Shown here one piece after another: positions 32,835-44,192 of a stretch of 64,000 nt of DNA. Below the pieces are notes generated by a model, which was given only the letters and a program-made list of their open reading frames with translations, did not search any database and was not told where the DNA came from. Position 1 is the stretch's first letter, and every line of letters begins with the position of its first letter. Position numbers and translations under genes: made by a program. Source of the DNA: Alistipes sp. (lineage in GTDB: Bacteria > Bacteroidota > Bacteroidia > Bacteroidales > Rikenellaceae); assembly GCA_017936685.1 (NCBI GenBank), contig JAGBFA010000015.1, positions 186,001-250,000 on the forward strand, given 5' to 3'.

Positions 32835-34010
32835 ATGCGAATAGTTGTAGGTCTGTCGGGCGGCGTCGACTCGTCGGTGGCGGCATATATTCTCAAACAG
32901 CAGGGACACGAGGTGATAGGCCTGTTCATGCGCAACTGGCACGATACGACCGGTACGCTCGAAGGCGACTGTCCGTGGTACGACGATCAGATGTTCGCCG
33001 AGTTAGTGGCCAAGCGTCTCGACATACCGTTCCACTATGTCGATCTGTCGGCGGAGTACCGCTCGCGCGTGGTCGACTACATGTTCGCCGAGTATGAGCG
33101 CGGCCGCACGCCCAATCCCGACGTGCTGTGCAACCGCGAGATCAAGTTCGACGTATTTCTGAAAGAGGCTCTGAAACTCGGAGCCGAGGCCGTCGCCACG
33201 GGCCACTACTGCCGGCGCGGCGAGCGTATCGGCGACGACGGACGCACCGTATATTCGCTCTTGGCAGGCACCGACCCCAACAAGGATCAGAGCTACTTTC
33301 TCTGCCAGCTGTCGCAGGAGCAGCTGAGCTATGCCATGTTTCCCGTGGGCGACATGCTTAAACCCGAAGTGCGGCGCATAGCCGAAGAGCAACATCTGGC
33401 CACGGCCAAGCGCAAGGACTCGCAGGGAATATGCTTCGTGGGCAAGGTCGATCTGCCCGTGTTCCTGCAACAGAAGCTCGCCGCCAAGCAGGGCAACGTA
33501 CACGAGATACTGCCGTCGTGCCGGCGTCTTGTGCGCGACATCTCGCCCGACGACTACAAGGCATTGAGCGAGCCATTCGCCTTCACCGTCCGCGACGGCA
33601 AGAAGATCGGCACGCACAACGGCGCGCACTTCTACACCATCGGTCAGCGCAAGGGCCTGGGCATCGGCGGCCGCAAGGAGTCGCTGTTCGTGGTGGCCAC
33701 CGACATAGAACAGAACGTGATATACGTCGGCGAGGGCGACTTCCACCCGGCACTCTACCGCCGCGCATTGAAGATCCGCCCCGAGGAGGTGCACTGGATC
33801 GATCCGGCGGAGTCGATGCCGCAGGGCGAGCGGCGGCGTTACGCCGTGCGCATACGCTATCGCCAGCCGTTGCAGCAGGCCGAACTGATAGCCGATGCCG
33901 ACGGACTGTACATACTCTTCGATGAGCCGCAGCGCGGCATCGCCGCAGGGCAGTTCGCCGCATGGTACGACGGCGACCGTCTTGCCGGAAGCGGCGTGAT
34001 CGACAGATAA
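32835..34010 (+). CDS. mnmA: tRNA-specific 2-thiouridylase MnmA
   Basis: A 391-residue ATP-pyrophosphatase that thiolates U34 of Lys, Glu and Gln tRNAs. The PP-loop SGGVDSS is at residues 7-13. The two catalytic cysteines are in NPDVLCNREIKFD and DSQGICFVG. The C-terminal beta-barrel contains GQRKGLGIGG. The ATG at 32835 is chosen because it precedes the conserved MRIVVGLSGG; the longer frame crosses the promoter. Confidence 0.96.
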   Translation: MRIVVGLSGGVDSSVAAYILKQQGHEVIGLFMRNWHDTTGTLEGDCPWYDDQMFAELVAKRLDIPFHYVDLSAEYRSRVVDYMFAEYERGRTPNPDVLCNREIKFDVFLKEALKLGAEAVATGHYCRRGERIGDDGRTVYSLLAGTDPNKDQSYFLCQLSQEQLSYAMFPVGDMLKPEVRRIAEEQHLATAKRKDSQGICFVGKVDLPVFLQQKLAAKQGNVHEILPSCRRLVRDISPDDYKALSEPFAFTVRDGKKIGTHNGAHFYTIGQRKGLGIGGRKESLFVVATDIEQNVIYVGEGDFHPALYRRALKIRPEEVHWIDPAESMPQGERRRYAVRIRYRQPLQQAELIADADGLYILFDEPQRGIAAGQFAAWYDGDRLAGSGVIDR

Positions 34011-34022
34011 CACCCTGAGCAG

Positions 34023-34832
34023 ATGCACATAGCACGATCGTTTGCCATTGTCATATATGCCGTCGTCGCAGCGACAGGCATTGCCGCACGACAACCCGCG
34101 GGCATCGCCTACTACGATGTCGACCGGCTTTACGACACGCTGCCGTCGCACTTCTACGACGACAGAGCCTACACTCCGCAAGGTTCGCTCAGATGGGACG
34201 GCGACCGCTATCGCCGCAAGGTGGAGGGCATAGCGGCCGTCATCGACTCCATGTCGCTGCCCGTAGTGGCTCTCTACGGCGTGGAGAACGAGCAGGTGGT
34301 GCGCGACATTGCCGAACGCTGCGGCGAGGATTATTCTTACGTCCACCGCACGCTTTCGACGCGCAACGGTTTGGATTTTGCACTGCTCTACTGGGGCGAC
34401 AGGCTGTTCATCGACAAGGTGGAGAGCGGATTCGACTACATGGCCGTCGACGGCAGTCTCGACGGGCGGCGCATAATGCTGATACTTAGCCGCTACTCAT
34501 CGGCAGCCGAACGCATAGCCGCTGCTGCCGCCGCTGCCGGCGACCGGAGGGTGATAGTCATGGGACGCACCGATAATTTCGAGACGAAAGCAGGCCTGTT
34601 TCGCGACGCTACCGCCGAAGCCGAAGCCGCAGGCATGGGCAATGCCCTGTTTTGGCGAGGCTGGACGATGGCCGACCGTGTGGTGACCGACCGCAGCTGC
34701 GATGCCGATGCCTCGGTGTATGCCCGGCAATGGCTGCTCGACCGAAAAGGAGGTCCGGCGGCGACGTTTCGGGGCAGGCGATACACGGGCGGGAGATCGG
34801 GAAGACTGCCCATATATATCTATATACGATAA
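34023..34832 (+). CDS. exported endonuclease/exonuclease/phosphatase-fold protein lacking catalytic residues
   Basis: A 269-residue exported protein with a signal peptide ending near ATGIAARQ. The fold is recognisable from YTPQGSLRWDGDRYRRKVEGIAAVIDSM, PVVALYGVENEQVVRDIAERCGEDYSYVHR and GLDFALLYWGDRLFI, which match Bacteroidota EEP-family exported nucleases. Two catalytic motifs are lost. The GDFND-type motif is VMGRTDNFE, and the terminal SDH motif is GGRSGRLPIYIYIR where active relatives have GGxSDHFPVYL. It is probably an inactive pseudoenzyme. It starts 12 bp after mnmA, so the two are cotranscribed. Confidence 0.75.
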   Translation: MHIARSFAIVIYAVVAATGIAARQPAGIAYYDVDRLYDTLPSHFYDDRAYTPQGSLRWDGDRYRRKVEGIAAVIDSMSLPVVALYGVENEQVVRDIAERCGEDYSYVHRTLSTRNGLDFALLYWGDRLFIDKVESGFDYMAVDGSLDGRRIMLILSRYSSAAERIAAAAAAAGDRRVIVMGRTDNFETKAGLFRDATAEAEAAGMGNALFWRGWTMADRVVTDRSCDADASVYARQWLLDRKGGPAATFRGRRYTGGRSGRLPIYIYIR

Positions 34833-34836
34833 AACT

Positions 34837-34866
34837 TTGGGATTTTACAAAAAAATGTTATCTTTG
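34837..34866 (+). promoter_or_regulatory. ppdK promoter
   Basis: TTG (34837-34839) and TATCTTTG (34859-34866) are 19 bp apart, matching the Bacteroidota consensus. The long 5' leader to the ATG is about 65 nt. Confidence 0.7.
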
Positions 34867-34938
34867 TAGTTCGAAAAAACGCAAACAGTAGACTTGAAAT
34901 AATAATTTATCTTTCAAATAACTAAAAACTAAACAACT

Positions 34939-37671
<2,733 letters not shown>

Positions 37672-37690
37672 TTCCGCAAGGAGATATTTC

Positions 37691-37724
37691 AAACAGTCCG
37701 GACGACAGTTCGGACTGTTTTTTT
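37691..37724 (+). terminator. ppdK terminator
   Basis: A perfect 10-bp stem AAACAGTCCG/CGGACTGTTT with a 10-nt loop, followed by more T. Confidence 0.9.
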
Positions 37725-37794
37725 ATTCTCCGCCGTTGCGGCATCGGCATAGTTTTGATAACTTTGTCCACATAATCCGAATAACTCCGAGTAT

Positions 37795-38283
37795 ATGAAA
37801 CGCTATATTGCGGCGATACTGGCCGCACTGATATGCACGGTCGCCATCTGCGACACTGCCGCCGCCCAAGACAAGGGACGGTTCAGTCTGGGCGTGCGCA
37901 TGGCCGGATACACGCGTGCCAAGGCCTTCGCTATGGGCATATACGGTAACTACGGTCTCACGCGCTGGCTCGACATCGAACCCGGCATCGACATCATCTG
38001 CAAGGAGTTAAGCTCGGTCGACATCTACTGCGACCTGCATGTCATTCTGGAACTGACGGCCAAGAGCTACATCTACCCTATCGTCGGCGTAAGCGTAAAC
38101 CAGATAGGATCCAAGAGCCGCAACAGCGAGGGGTGGTCGTTCGCCGGGGCACTCGGCGCAGGTTTCAATTATCGGATCAACCATCGCTGGACCTCCTCTG
38201 CACAGTGCAAATGGCTGGCACAGACGGCAGTAAACCACCGCAATCCGGTGGTGCTGTCGCTCGGCATTGAGTACAAATTTTAG
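37795..38283 (+). CDS. small outer-membrane beta-barrel protein, 162 aa
   Basis: A signal peptide (MKRYIAAILAALICTVAICDTAAAQ) is followed by alternating amphipathic strands and a terminal aromatic residue (SLGIEYKF), typical of OmpA/OmpW-size barrels in Bacteroidota. GRFSLGVRMAGYTRAKAFAMGIYGNYGLTRWLDIEPGIDI fits the first strands. No ligand can be inferred. A second barrel of this size is encoded at 60772-61251. It stands alone between the ppdK terminator and a repeat island. Confidence 0.8.
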   Translation: MKRYIAAILAALICTVAICDTAAAQDKGRFSLGVRMAGYTRAKAFAMGIYGNYGLTRWLDIEPGIDIICKELSSVDIYCDLHVILELTAKSYIYPIVGVSVNQIGSKSRNSEGWSFAGALGAGFNYRINHRWTSSAQCKWLAQTAVNHRNPVVLSLGIEYKF

Positions 38284-38364
38284 GAGTATCACGCTCCGAG
38301 ACGCAATGCCCGCGTCGCAATATGACAATTCCGACATGCCTCGCACCAATTTCTGACCACTTAT

Positions 38365-38628
38365 GCTGTCATTCTGAACGGAGCCGCGCGGAGTGAAGAA
38401 TCTGGTTGGGAAAGACAAAAACGTCAACTGTCACTCCGAGGAGCCGCAGGCGACGCGGGAGTCTCGCCGTCGGGAGCGCGACTGTCAAGCGGGAACGTGT
38501 CGTCCGAAACAGAGATTCTCACGTCGCGGCCTATGACCGCTCCTCAGAATGACAGAGCGGGCATATCGTCCTCGCACATAGTCCCCAACCGGATTCTTCA
38601 CTCCGCACGGCTCCGTTCAGAATGACAG
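38365..38628. repeat. island of short dispersed palindromic repeats
   Basis: Holds, in order: an ATTCTGAACGGAGCC...GTGAAGAATC copy (38366-38410), a GTCACTCCGAGGAGC...GGGAGTCTC copy (38428-38467), a GAGATTCTCACGTCGCG...CTCCTCAGAATGACA copy (38511-38554), and an inverted copy of the first type (38582-38628). No gene is seen in this gap. Confidence 0.75.
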
Positions 38629-38662
38629 ACGGGTGGAAAAGTCTCCCAAGAACTATGCGCCA

Positions 38663-38785
38663 CTTTTTCGTCAAAATGCCGCAGATGCAACTCTCCGACA
38701 GAGCGAAGCGATGGGACGTACTTGACGTACTTCCCATTGCTGAGCGACAAGGAGAGGAAGCAGATGCGGTGTTTTCACGAAAAAG
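38663..38785. repeat. long-hairpin repeat element, copy 1
   Basis: The outer arms CTTTTTCGTCAAAA and TTTTCACGAAAAAG enclose a central hairpin with stem ATGGGA/TCCCAT and inner GTAC pairs. One of six related elements. It ends just before the dusB promoter box. Confidence 0.85.
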
Positions 38786-38789
38786 TATG

Positions 38790-38797
38790 TATCTTTG
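38790..38797 (+). promoter_or_regulatory. -7 box for dusB
   Basis: TATCTTTG lies 5 bp after the end of repeat element copy 1 and 23 bp before the dusB ATG. The upstream promoter half therefore falls within the repeat. Confidence 0.55.
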
Positions 38798-38820
38798 CAG
38801 GAAAAACATAAAATGACCGC

Positions 38821-39843
38821 ATGAAAATCGGAGATATAGATTTGGGCGATAAGCCGCTGTTTCTGGCACCAATGGAAGATGTGACGGACCCGTCGTTCAG
38901 ATATATGTGCAAACGGTTCGGCGCAGATGTGGTTTACACGGAGTTCATATCGTCGGACGGACTGATAAGAGACGCATGGAAATCGCGTGCGAAGCTGTCG
39001 ATATGCGACGCGGAGCGTCCGGTGGGAATACAGATCTACGGCCACTTGATAGAGCCGATGGTGGAGGCGGCACGCATAGCCGCTGCGGCCGATCCGGATA
39101 TAGTGGATATAAACTTCGGCTGTCCGGTAAAGAAGATCGCGGCGCGCGGTGCCGGCTCGGGCATGATGCGCGACGTGGATCTGATGGTGGAGATGACGCG
39201 GCGCATAGTCGAGGCCGTAGACAAGCCCGTTACGGTAAAAACGCGTCTGGGGTGGAGCGACGAGTGCAAGAACATAGAGGAGATAGCCCTGCGTCTGCAA
39301 GATGTGGGCATAGCCGCTCTGACGATACACGGCCGCACACGTTCGCAGATGTATCGCGGCCAGGCCGACTGGACGCTGATAGGCAAGGTGAAGAACAACC
39401 CTGCGATACACATACCCATCATCGGCAACGGCGACGTCGACTCGGCCGAGCGCGCCAAGGAGATGTTCGACCGCTACGGAGTGGACGGCGTGATGATAGG
39501 TCGTGCCACATACGGCCGCCCGTGGATATTCCGCGAGTGCCGCCACTATCTCGAAACGGGCGAGCTGCTGCCGCAGCCTGACGTGAGAGAGCGTGTGGCC
39601 ATAGCCAAGGAGCACCTTGCGAAGTCGGTCGAGATCAAGGGCGACCGCGTGGGCATTCTCGAAATGCGCCGCCACCTGTCGAACTATTTCAAGGGGCTGC
39701 CCGACTTCAAGCAGACACGCCTGCGGCTGGTCACCTCGTTCGATATGGAGGAGATCAACTCCACGCTCGACTACATTGCCGAGCGTTGGGGCGATTTCGA
39801 CATGCACGACATAACGCCCGCACCGCTGTCGCACGAGATCTGA
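38821..39843 (+). CDS. dusB: tRNA-dihydrouridine synthase (DusB type)
   Basis: A 340-residue FMN enzyme that reduces uridines in tRNA D-loops. LFLAPMEDVTDPSFRYMCKRFGADVVYTEFIS is the family start. DINFGCPVKKIAARGAGSGMM holds the GCP motif. KTRLGWSDECKNIEEIALRLQDVGIAALTIHGRTRSQMYRGQADW and GNGDVDS cover the flavin and RNA sites. It is a single gene ending at a strong terminator. Confidence 0.93.
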   Translation: MKIGDIDLGDKPLFLAPMEDVTDPSFRYMCKRFGADVVYTEFISSDGLIRDAWKSRAKLSICDAERPVGIQIYGHLIEPMVEAARIAAAADPDIVDINFGCPVKKIAARGAGSGMMRDVDLMVEMTRRIVEAVDKPVTVKTRLGWSDECKNIEEIALRLQDVGIAALTIHGRTRSQMYRGQADWTLIGKVKNNPAIHIPIIGNGDVDSAERAKEMFDRYGVDGVMIGRATYGRPWIFRECRHYLETGELLPQPDVRERVAIAKEHLAKSVEIKGDRVGILEMRRHLSNYFKGLPDFKQTRLRLVTSFDMEEINSTLDYIAERWGDFDMHDITPAPLSHEI

Positions 39844-39864
39844 CAGATGCCCAAAACAGATATG

Positions 39865-39900
39865 AAAAGGCCGGTACGTGAATCAGCGTACCGGCCTTTT
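39865..39900. terminator. bidirectional terminator between dusB and DUF5606 gene
   Basis: The stem AAAAGGCCGGTACG/CGTACCGGCCTTTT is perfect over 14 bp with an 8-nt loop. T runs follow on the plus strand and the A arm gives T on the minus strand, so it serves both convergent genes. Confidence 0.9.
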
Positions 39901-39923
39901 TTATCGGCAGAATTTCTATAAGA

Positions 39924-40346
39924 CTACGCCTCAGCCTCGGCAGCCTGCTCCTCACCGGGGAGCTTGAACTCCGTGAAACCGGCCTTGACGAGCGTGTTGT
40001 ACCACGCGAAGCACTTCTTCATGTCCGACACATGCACGCGGTCGCGATCGTAGTCGGGCAGCACCTCGGCGAAGAACGCCTTGATCTTCTCGGGCGACTC
40101 CTTGTGAGAGATAGCCTCCTTGCCGCCGGTATATTTATAGATGTTGGTGAACACCTCGGCCAGTGCGATGTCGTCGCCCTCGGTGAACATAGAGATCTCG
40201 GTCAGTGCACTCACGCGCGAGGTGGCCGACGCATTCATTCGGCGACCGTCCAAAAGCGACTCGACGATCACACCGTGAGTCGATTGCGCCACATACTTGA
40301 AGAGTCCGGGTTGACCCGAGATAGCCAGAATATCTTTCAGTTCCAT
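39924..40346 (-). CDS. DUF5606 family protein
   Basis: A 140-residue cytosolic protein conserved in Bacteroidota, of unknown function. MELKDILAISGQPGLFKYVAQSTHGVIVESLLDGRRMNASATSRVSALTEISMFTE is characteristic. The C-terminus is Glu/Ala-rich. The ATG at 40346 is chosen because it opens directly on MELKDILAISGQ. It starts 2 bp after the mscS stop, so the two genes are cotranscribed. Confidence 0.88.
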   Translation of the reverse strand: MELKDILAISGQPGLFKYVAQSTHGVIVESLLDGRRMNASATSRVSALTEISMFTEGDDIALAEVFTNIYKYTGGKEAISHKESPEKIKAFFAEVLPDYDRDRVHVSDMKKCFAWYNTLVKAGFTEFKLPGEEQAAEAEA

Positions 40347-40348
40347 AA

Positions 40349-41332
40349 TCAATTATTATTGTTTTTAATGGTTACGTCGAGTTGCGGGAACGGGAAAGCA
40401 ATGCCCTCCCGAGGCAATGTCTTATAGATCTTTTCGTTGATCTCGAAAAATGTATCCCAGTAATCGGCATTGCGCACCCATGCGCGGGCCGAAAACCTTA
40501 TCGAGCTGTCCTCCATAGCCGCCAGATAGACCACCGGCCGGGCAGGCTCCGACAGCACGCGCCCATCGGCATGCAGCAGGCCGATGATGATCTCGCGCAC
40601 GCGGTCGGCATCGGTGCCGTACTCCACCGACACGCTCCACTCCACGCGCCGGAACTCGGCCTGCGAGAAGTTGTCGATGATCGATGTGGAGATCGAGTTG
40701 TTGGGTATGTATATCGTCTGATGATCCGTCGTAAGGATCTGCGTCGAGAATATGCGTATGTCGGTCACCGTACCCGTCTGCCCCTGCGCCGAGATGTAAT
40801 CACCCACCTTGTAGGGTTTGAACAGCAGGATCATCACACCGCCGGCGAAGTTCTGCAACGTACCGCTCAATGCCATACCCACGGCCAGACCGGCCGAGGC
40901 CAGCAGTGCCACGATGGAGGTGGTGTTGATGCCGAGCACCTGGATTATGGTCAGCACCAGAATGACATAGGCCACGGCCTTCACGACTCCCGTGAGGAAC
41001 GAGCGAAGCGACAGATCGACATTACGCCGATCGTATATATGGTTCAGGAACGACAGCAGACGACGTATGATCCACCGCCCTAAGTAGTAGAGTACGATGG
41101 CCAGAATGATCTTCAAGACCACCCACACGGCATCGGACGCAAGGTTCATGAAAAATGTCTGATAGTCGAAACCGGTGACTTTATCGAACGTCTGTTCGAT
41201 TGCCCTTATACCCGTTGCCACCGAGTCGGGAGCCTCAATGACGGAAGACAGCGTGTCGGCACTCTGCTGCGCGGCCGGCACGATCTCCGAGACATCTATC
41301 GACGACATGTATTTCGGCATAATTGCATTCAT
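40349..41332 (-). CDS. small-conductance mechanosensitive channel, MscS family
   Basis: A 327-residue inner-membrane channel that opens on hypo-osmotic swelling. The N-terminal 70 residues are polar, then come three membrane segments. The pore-lining TM3 is SIVALLASAGLAVGMALSGTLQNFAGGVMILLFKPYKVGDYI, with the usual Gly/Ala pattern and the FKPYKVGD family signature. The cytosolic beta domain follows (GTVTDIRIFSTQILTTDHQTIYIPNNSI). Length fits the short MscS class. Confidence 0.94.
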   Translation of the reverse strand: MNAIMPKYMSSIDVSEIVPAAQQSADTLSSVIEAPDSVATGIRAIEQTFDKVTGFDYQTFFMNLASDAVWVVLKIILAIVLYYLGRWIIRRLLSFLNHIYDRRNVDLSLRSFLTGVVKAVAYVILVLTIIQVLGINTTSIVALLASAGLAVGMALSGTLQNFAGGVMILLFKPYKVGDYISAQGQTGTVTDIRIFSTQILTTDHQTIYIPNNSISTSIIDNFSQAEFRRVEWSVSVEYGTDADRVREIIIGLLHADGRVLSEPARPVVYLAAMEDSSIRFSARAWVRNADYWDTFFEINEKIYKTLPREGIAFPFPQLDVTIKNNNN

Positions 41333-41363
41333 TGTAAATACTGCGGCATGATTCTTTGCGTGG

Positions 41364-41371
41364 CAAAGTTA
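41364..41371 (-). promoter_or_regulatory. -7 box for mscS
   Basis: TAACTTTG on the minus strand, about 30 bp before the mscS start and divergent from the serB box. Confidence 0.55.
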
Positions 41372-41394
41372 GTTAATTTTTACAAAAAATATGC

Positions 41395-41402
41395 TATATT
41401 TG
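41395..41402 (+). promoter_or_regulatory. -7 box for serB
   Basis: TATATTTG matches TAnnTTTG and lies 24 bp before the serB ATG. Confidence 0.55.
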
Positions 41403-41426
41403 TGATCGCATTAAAATTTCACGTAT

Positions 41427-42656
41427 ATGGACAAGAACAACGTGGAGATAATCCAGATAAATATTTCGGGCGAAGACAAGCCGGGCATGACCTCGTCGCT
41501 TACCGAGATTCTCGCCCGCTACGATGCCTTCATACTCGACATAGGCCAGGCCAACATACACCGTTCGCTGACACTCGGCATACTCTTCAAGACCACTTCC
41601 GACAAGTCGGGCTTCATAATGAAAGACCTGCTGTTCAAGGCCTCGGAGATGGATATCAACATCAGATTCACCCCCATCTCGGAAGAGGAGTACAACGACT
41701 GGGTGCAGCGTCAGGGCAAGAACCGCTATATCATCACGCTACTCGGCCGCCAGGTGACGGCCAAGCACATAGCCCACGTCACACGCGCCATAACCGAGCA
41801 GGGGCTCAACATCGACGCGATAAACCGTCTTACGGGCCGCGTGCCCTTGCAGGAGGACGAGCGTGCGCCCAAGTCGTGCATAGAGTTCTCGGTCAGAGGA
41901 ACTCTGGCCGACCGCAGCCAGATGCAGAACGCCTTTCTCGAACTCACGAACACGGGCGAGATCGACATATCGTTCCAGAAGGACGGCATATTCCGCCGCT
42001 CGCGCCGACTGATATGCTTCGACATGGATTCGACGCTGATCGAGACCGAAGTGATCGACGAGCTGGCCGAGCGTGCAGGTGTGGGCGACAAGGTGCGCGA
42101 GATCACCGAGCGTGCCATGCGCGGCGAGATCGATTTCCGCGAGAGCTTCAAGGAGCGTGTGGCTCTGCTCAAAGGACTCGACGAATCGGTCATGGCCGAC
42201 ATTGCGCAGAACCTGCCCATCACCGAGGGTGTCGACCGCATGATGACGATACTCAAACGCGTGGGTTACAAGACGGCCATTCTCTCGGGCGGCTTCACCT
42301 ACTTCGGCAACTACCTCAAACAGCGTTTCGGCTTCGATTACGTCTATGCCAACGAGTTGGAGATCGAAGACGGCAAGCTGACGGGACGCTACCGCGGCGA
42401 GATCGTCGACGGCCGCCGCAAGGCCGAACTGCTTAGGCTGTTGTGCCAGTTCGAGAACATCGACATACAGCAGGCCATTGCCGTCGGCGACGGTGCCAAC
42501 GACCTGCCGATGCTCAATCTGGCCGGTTTGGGCATAGCGTTCCACGCCAAACCCAAAGTTAAGGCCACGGCGCAGCAGTCCATCTCGACAATAGGACTGG
42601 ACGGCATACTCTACTTCCTCGGTCTGAAAGACTCATGGATCGAAAAGAAAAAATAA
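41427..42656 (+). CDS. serB: phosphoserine phosphatase with N-terminal ACT domains
   Basis: A 409-residue enzyme for the last step of serine synthesis. Two ACT-like domains come first (residues about 5-180; GEDKPGMTSSLTEILARYDAFILDIGQANIH and NRYIITLLGRQVTAKHIAHVTRAITEQGLNIDAI) and probably bind an amino acid for feedback. The HAD phosphatase follows: motif I ICFDMDSTLIE, motif II AILSGGFTYF, motif IV VGDGANDLPMLNLAGLGIAF. Its end overlaps the next gene by 22 bp. Confidence 0.95.
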   Translation: MDKNNVEIIQINISGEDKPGMTSSLTEILARYDAFILDIGQANIHRSLTLGILFKTTSDKSGFIMKDLLFKASEMDINIRFTPISEEEYNDWVQRQGKNRYIITLLGRQVTAKHIAHVTRAITEQGLNIDAINRLTGRVPLQEDERAPKSCIEFSVRGTLADRSQMQNAFLELTNTGEIDISFQKDGIFRRSRRLICFDMDSTLIETEVIDELAERAGVGDKVREITERAMRGEIDFRESFKERVALLKGLDESVMADIAQNLPITEGVDRMMTILKRVGYKTAILSGGFTYFGNYLKQRFGFDYVYANELEIEDGKLTGRYRGEIVDGRRKAELLRLLCQFENIDIQQAIAVGDGANDLPMLNLAGLGIAFHAKPKVKATAQQSISTIGLDGILYFLGLKDSWIEKKK

Positions 42657-43435
42657 ACCTCACAGTCGCGACCCTTGCGGTCGCGATGTTGTCTGCGGCA
42701 TGCTACGACTCGCACACCGCACCCGACAACTATGTATCGCCTCCCGCCGCCAACTGCACCATAGCCGCACTGCGCGATCTGTACGACGGATCGACGCGGA
42801 AGATCGATGCCGACATCATCATCTCGGGACGGGTGACCACCTCCGACAGCGACGGCAATTTCTACAAGAGTCTGGTAATAGAGGACAGCAGCGGAGCGGT
42901 GGAGATCATGGCCGGCATGACCGACCTTGCGACGACCTACCCCACCGGTGTCGCACTGACCGTATCGCTCGAAGGCTGCGCCTTGGGCGAGAGCTACGGC
43001 GTGATGCAGATAGGCCGCTACCCCGCTTCGTTCAGCGGTTACGCCACCGACTACTTCTCGTCGAGGGTACTGTTGGACAAGCACATAACGCGCGGCGGCG
43101 ACATATCTCCCGTCGAGGCGCAGCCGATGGTCATAGCCGAGCTGCGGCGCGAGATGTGCGGCCGGATAGTGCGCATAGATTCGCTGCGCATGCGGACTGA
43201 GGTATCCGACGAAGGTTATATCGTCCCAACGCCGTGGAGCGGTTACATCACGTTTTTCGATCCCGCGGGCGACTCCGTGGTGGTCTACACGCGCCGCTAC
43301 GCCGACTATGCCGACCGCGCGGTGCCCGACGCGCGCGTCGCACTCACCGGCATACTGCAATACGGCAGGAGCGGCGGCAGCAAAGAGTGCTTCCAGTTGA
43401 AGATGCGACATGAGACCGACTGCCGCACATATTAG
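42635..43435 (+). CDS. DUF5689 lipoprotein, first of a pair
   Basis: A 266-residue exported lipoprotein with lipobox LSAAC near residue 23. The body (NCTIAALRDLYDGSTRKIDADIIISGRVTTSDSDGNFYKSLVIEDSSGAVEI) is the OB-fold-like DUF5689 domain of Bacteroidota cell-surface proteins. A paralogue follows directly, overlapping by 26 bp, and both start inside the preceding gene end, so translation is coupled from serB. The function is unknown; DUF5689 genes usually occur with TonB receptors. Confidence 0.85.
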   Translation: MDRKEKINLTVATLAVAMLSAACYDSHTAPDNYVSPPAANCTIAALRDLYDGSTRKIDADIIISGRVTTSDSDGNFYKSLVIEDSSGAVEIMAGMTDLATTYPTGVALTVSLEGCALGESYGVMQIGRYPASFSGYATDYFSSRVLLDKHITRGGDISPVEAQPMVIAELRREMCGRIVRIDSLRMRTEVSDEGYIVPTPWSGYITFFDPAGDSVVVYTRRYADYADRAVPDARVALTGILQYGRSGGSKECFQLKMRHETDCRTY

Positions 43436-44183
43436 TATCGCCCTGCTGTCGCTGCTGTGCGCATGCAGCGCGTCGACCCCACCCGACAAATACGACGACT
43501 ACCCCTCGGAGGTATCCGTCGCCTATCTCAAATCGTTGTGCAAAGGGGCTTCGACGGTGATTCGCCGCGATGTGACCGTCACCGGACGCGTGGTGGCTAC
43601 CGACAAACTCTCGGAGTTCAGCCGCACGGTAGTGGTGGCCGACGACAGCGGCGGCATAGAACTGGCGATAGACTCCGACCGCACCGATGTCATGATGCCG
43701 CTCTACTCTCGGGTGACCATACACTGCCAGATGCTGGCTTTGGGCGACTACGCCGGCAAGATCGTCCTCGGGGCGCAGCCCACATCGCAATATGTAGTCG
43801 ACCGCATAGCCGAGACCGATCTGCCGCACTACATCGAAGTGCTCTCCGTGGCCGATGCTCCGCCCGATGCCCACCCCGCGACTATCGGCAGCATATCGCC
43901 GGCCGACATATCGCGCTACGTGGTGATCGACGGGGTGAGATTCGCCGACGAAGAGGCCGGTCTGACATGGTGCGACATCGATCCCGAGACTTCGCGCCTG
44001 GTCGACACCTATCGCCACATAGTCGATGCCGAGGGCGATACCCTCGCCGTATTCACCCGTGCCGCGTGCGTCTACGCCTCAGAGCGCGTACCGTCTGCCA
44101 CATGCCGCATCTACGGCATCATCGACTGCTTCAACGGCCAATACTCGCTCACACCCTCGAATCATAGGATCATCACGGAATAA
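43410..44183 (+). CDS. DUF5689 lipoprotein, second of a pair
   Basis: A 257-residue paralogue of the preceding protein. Lipobox LLCAC is at residues 14-18. The DUF5689 core is VSVAYLKSLCKGASTVIRRDVTVTGRVVATDKLSEFSRTVVVADDSGGIELAID. Both members keep the V(T)GRV...S...DDSGG-type strand pattern but are otherwise divergent, so the duplication is old. It ends 9 bp before the convergent YwqK-like gene. Confidence 0.85.
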   Translation: MRPTAAHISIALLSLLCACSASTPPDKYDDYPSEVSVAYLKSLCKGASTVIRRDVTVTGRVVATDKLSEFSRTVVVADDSGGIELAIDSDRTDVMMPLYSRVTIHCQMLALGDYAGKIVLGAQPTSQYVVDRIAETDLPHYIEVLSVADAPPDAHPATIGSISPADISRYVVIDGVRFADEEAGLTWCDIDPETSRLVDTYRHIVDAEGDTLAVFTRAACVYASERVPSATCRIYGIIDCFNGQYSLTPSNHRIITE

Positions 44184-44192
44184 TAGATACTA

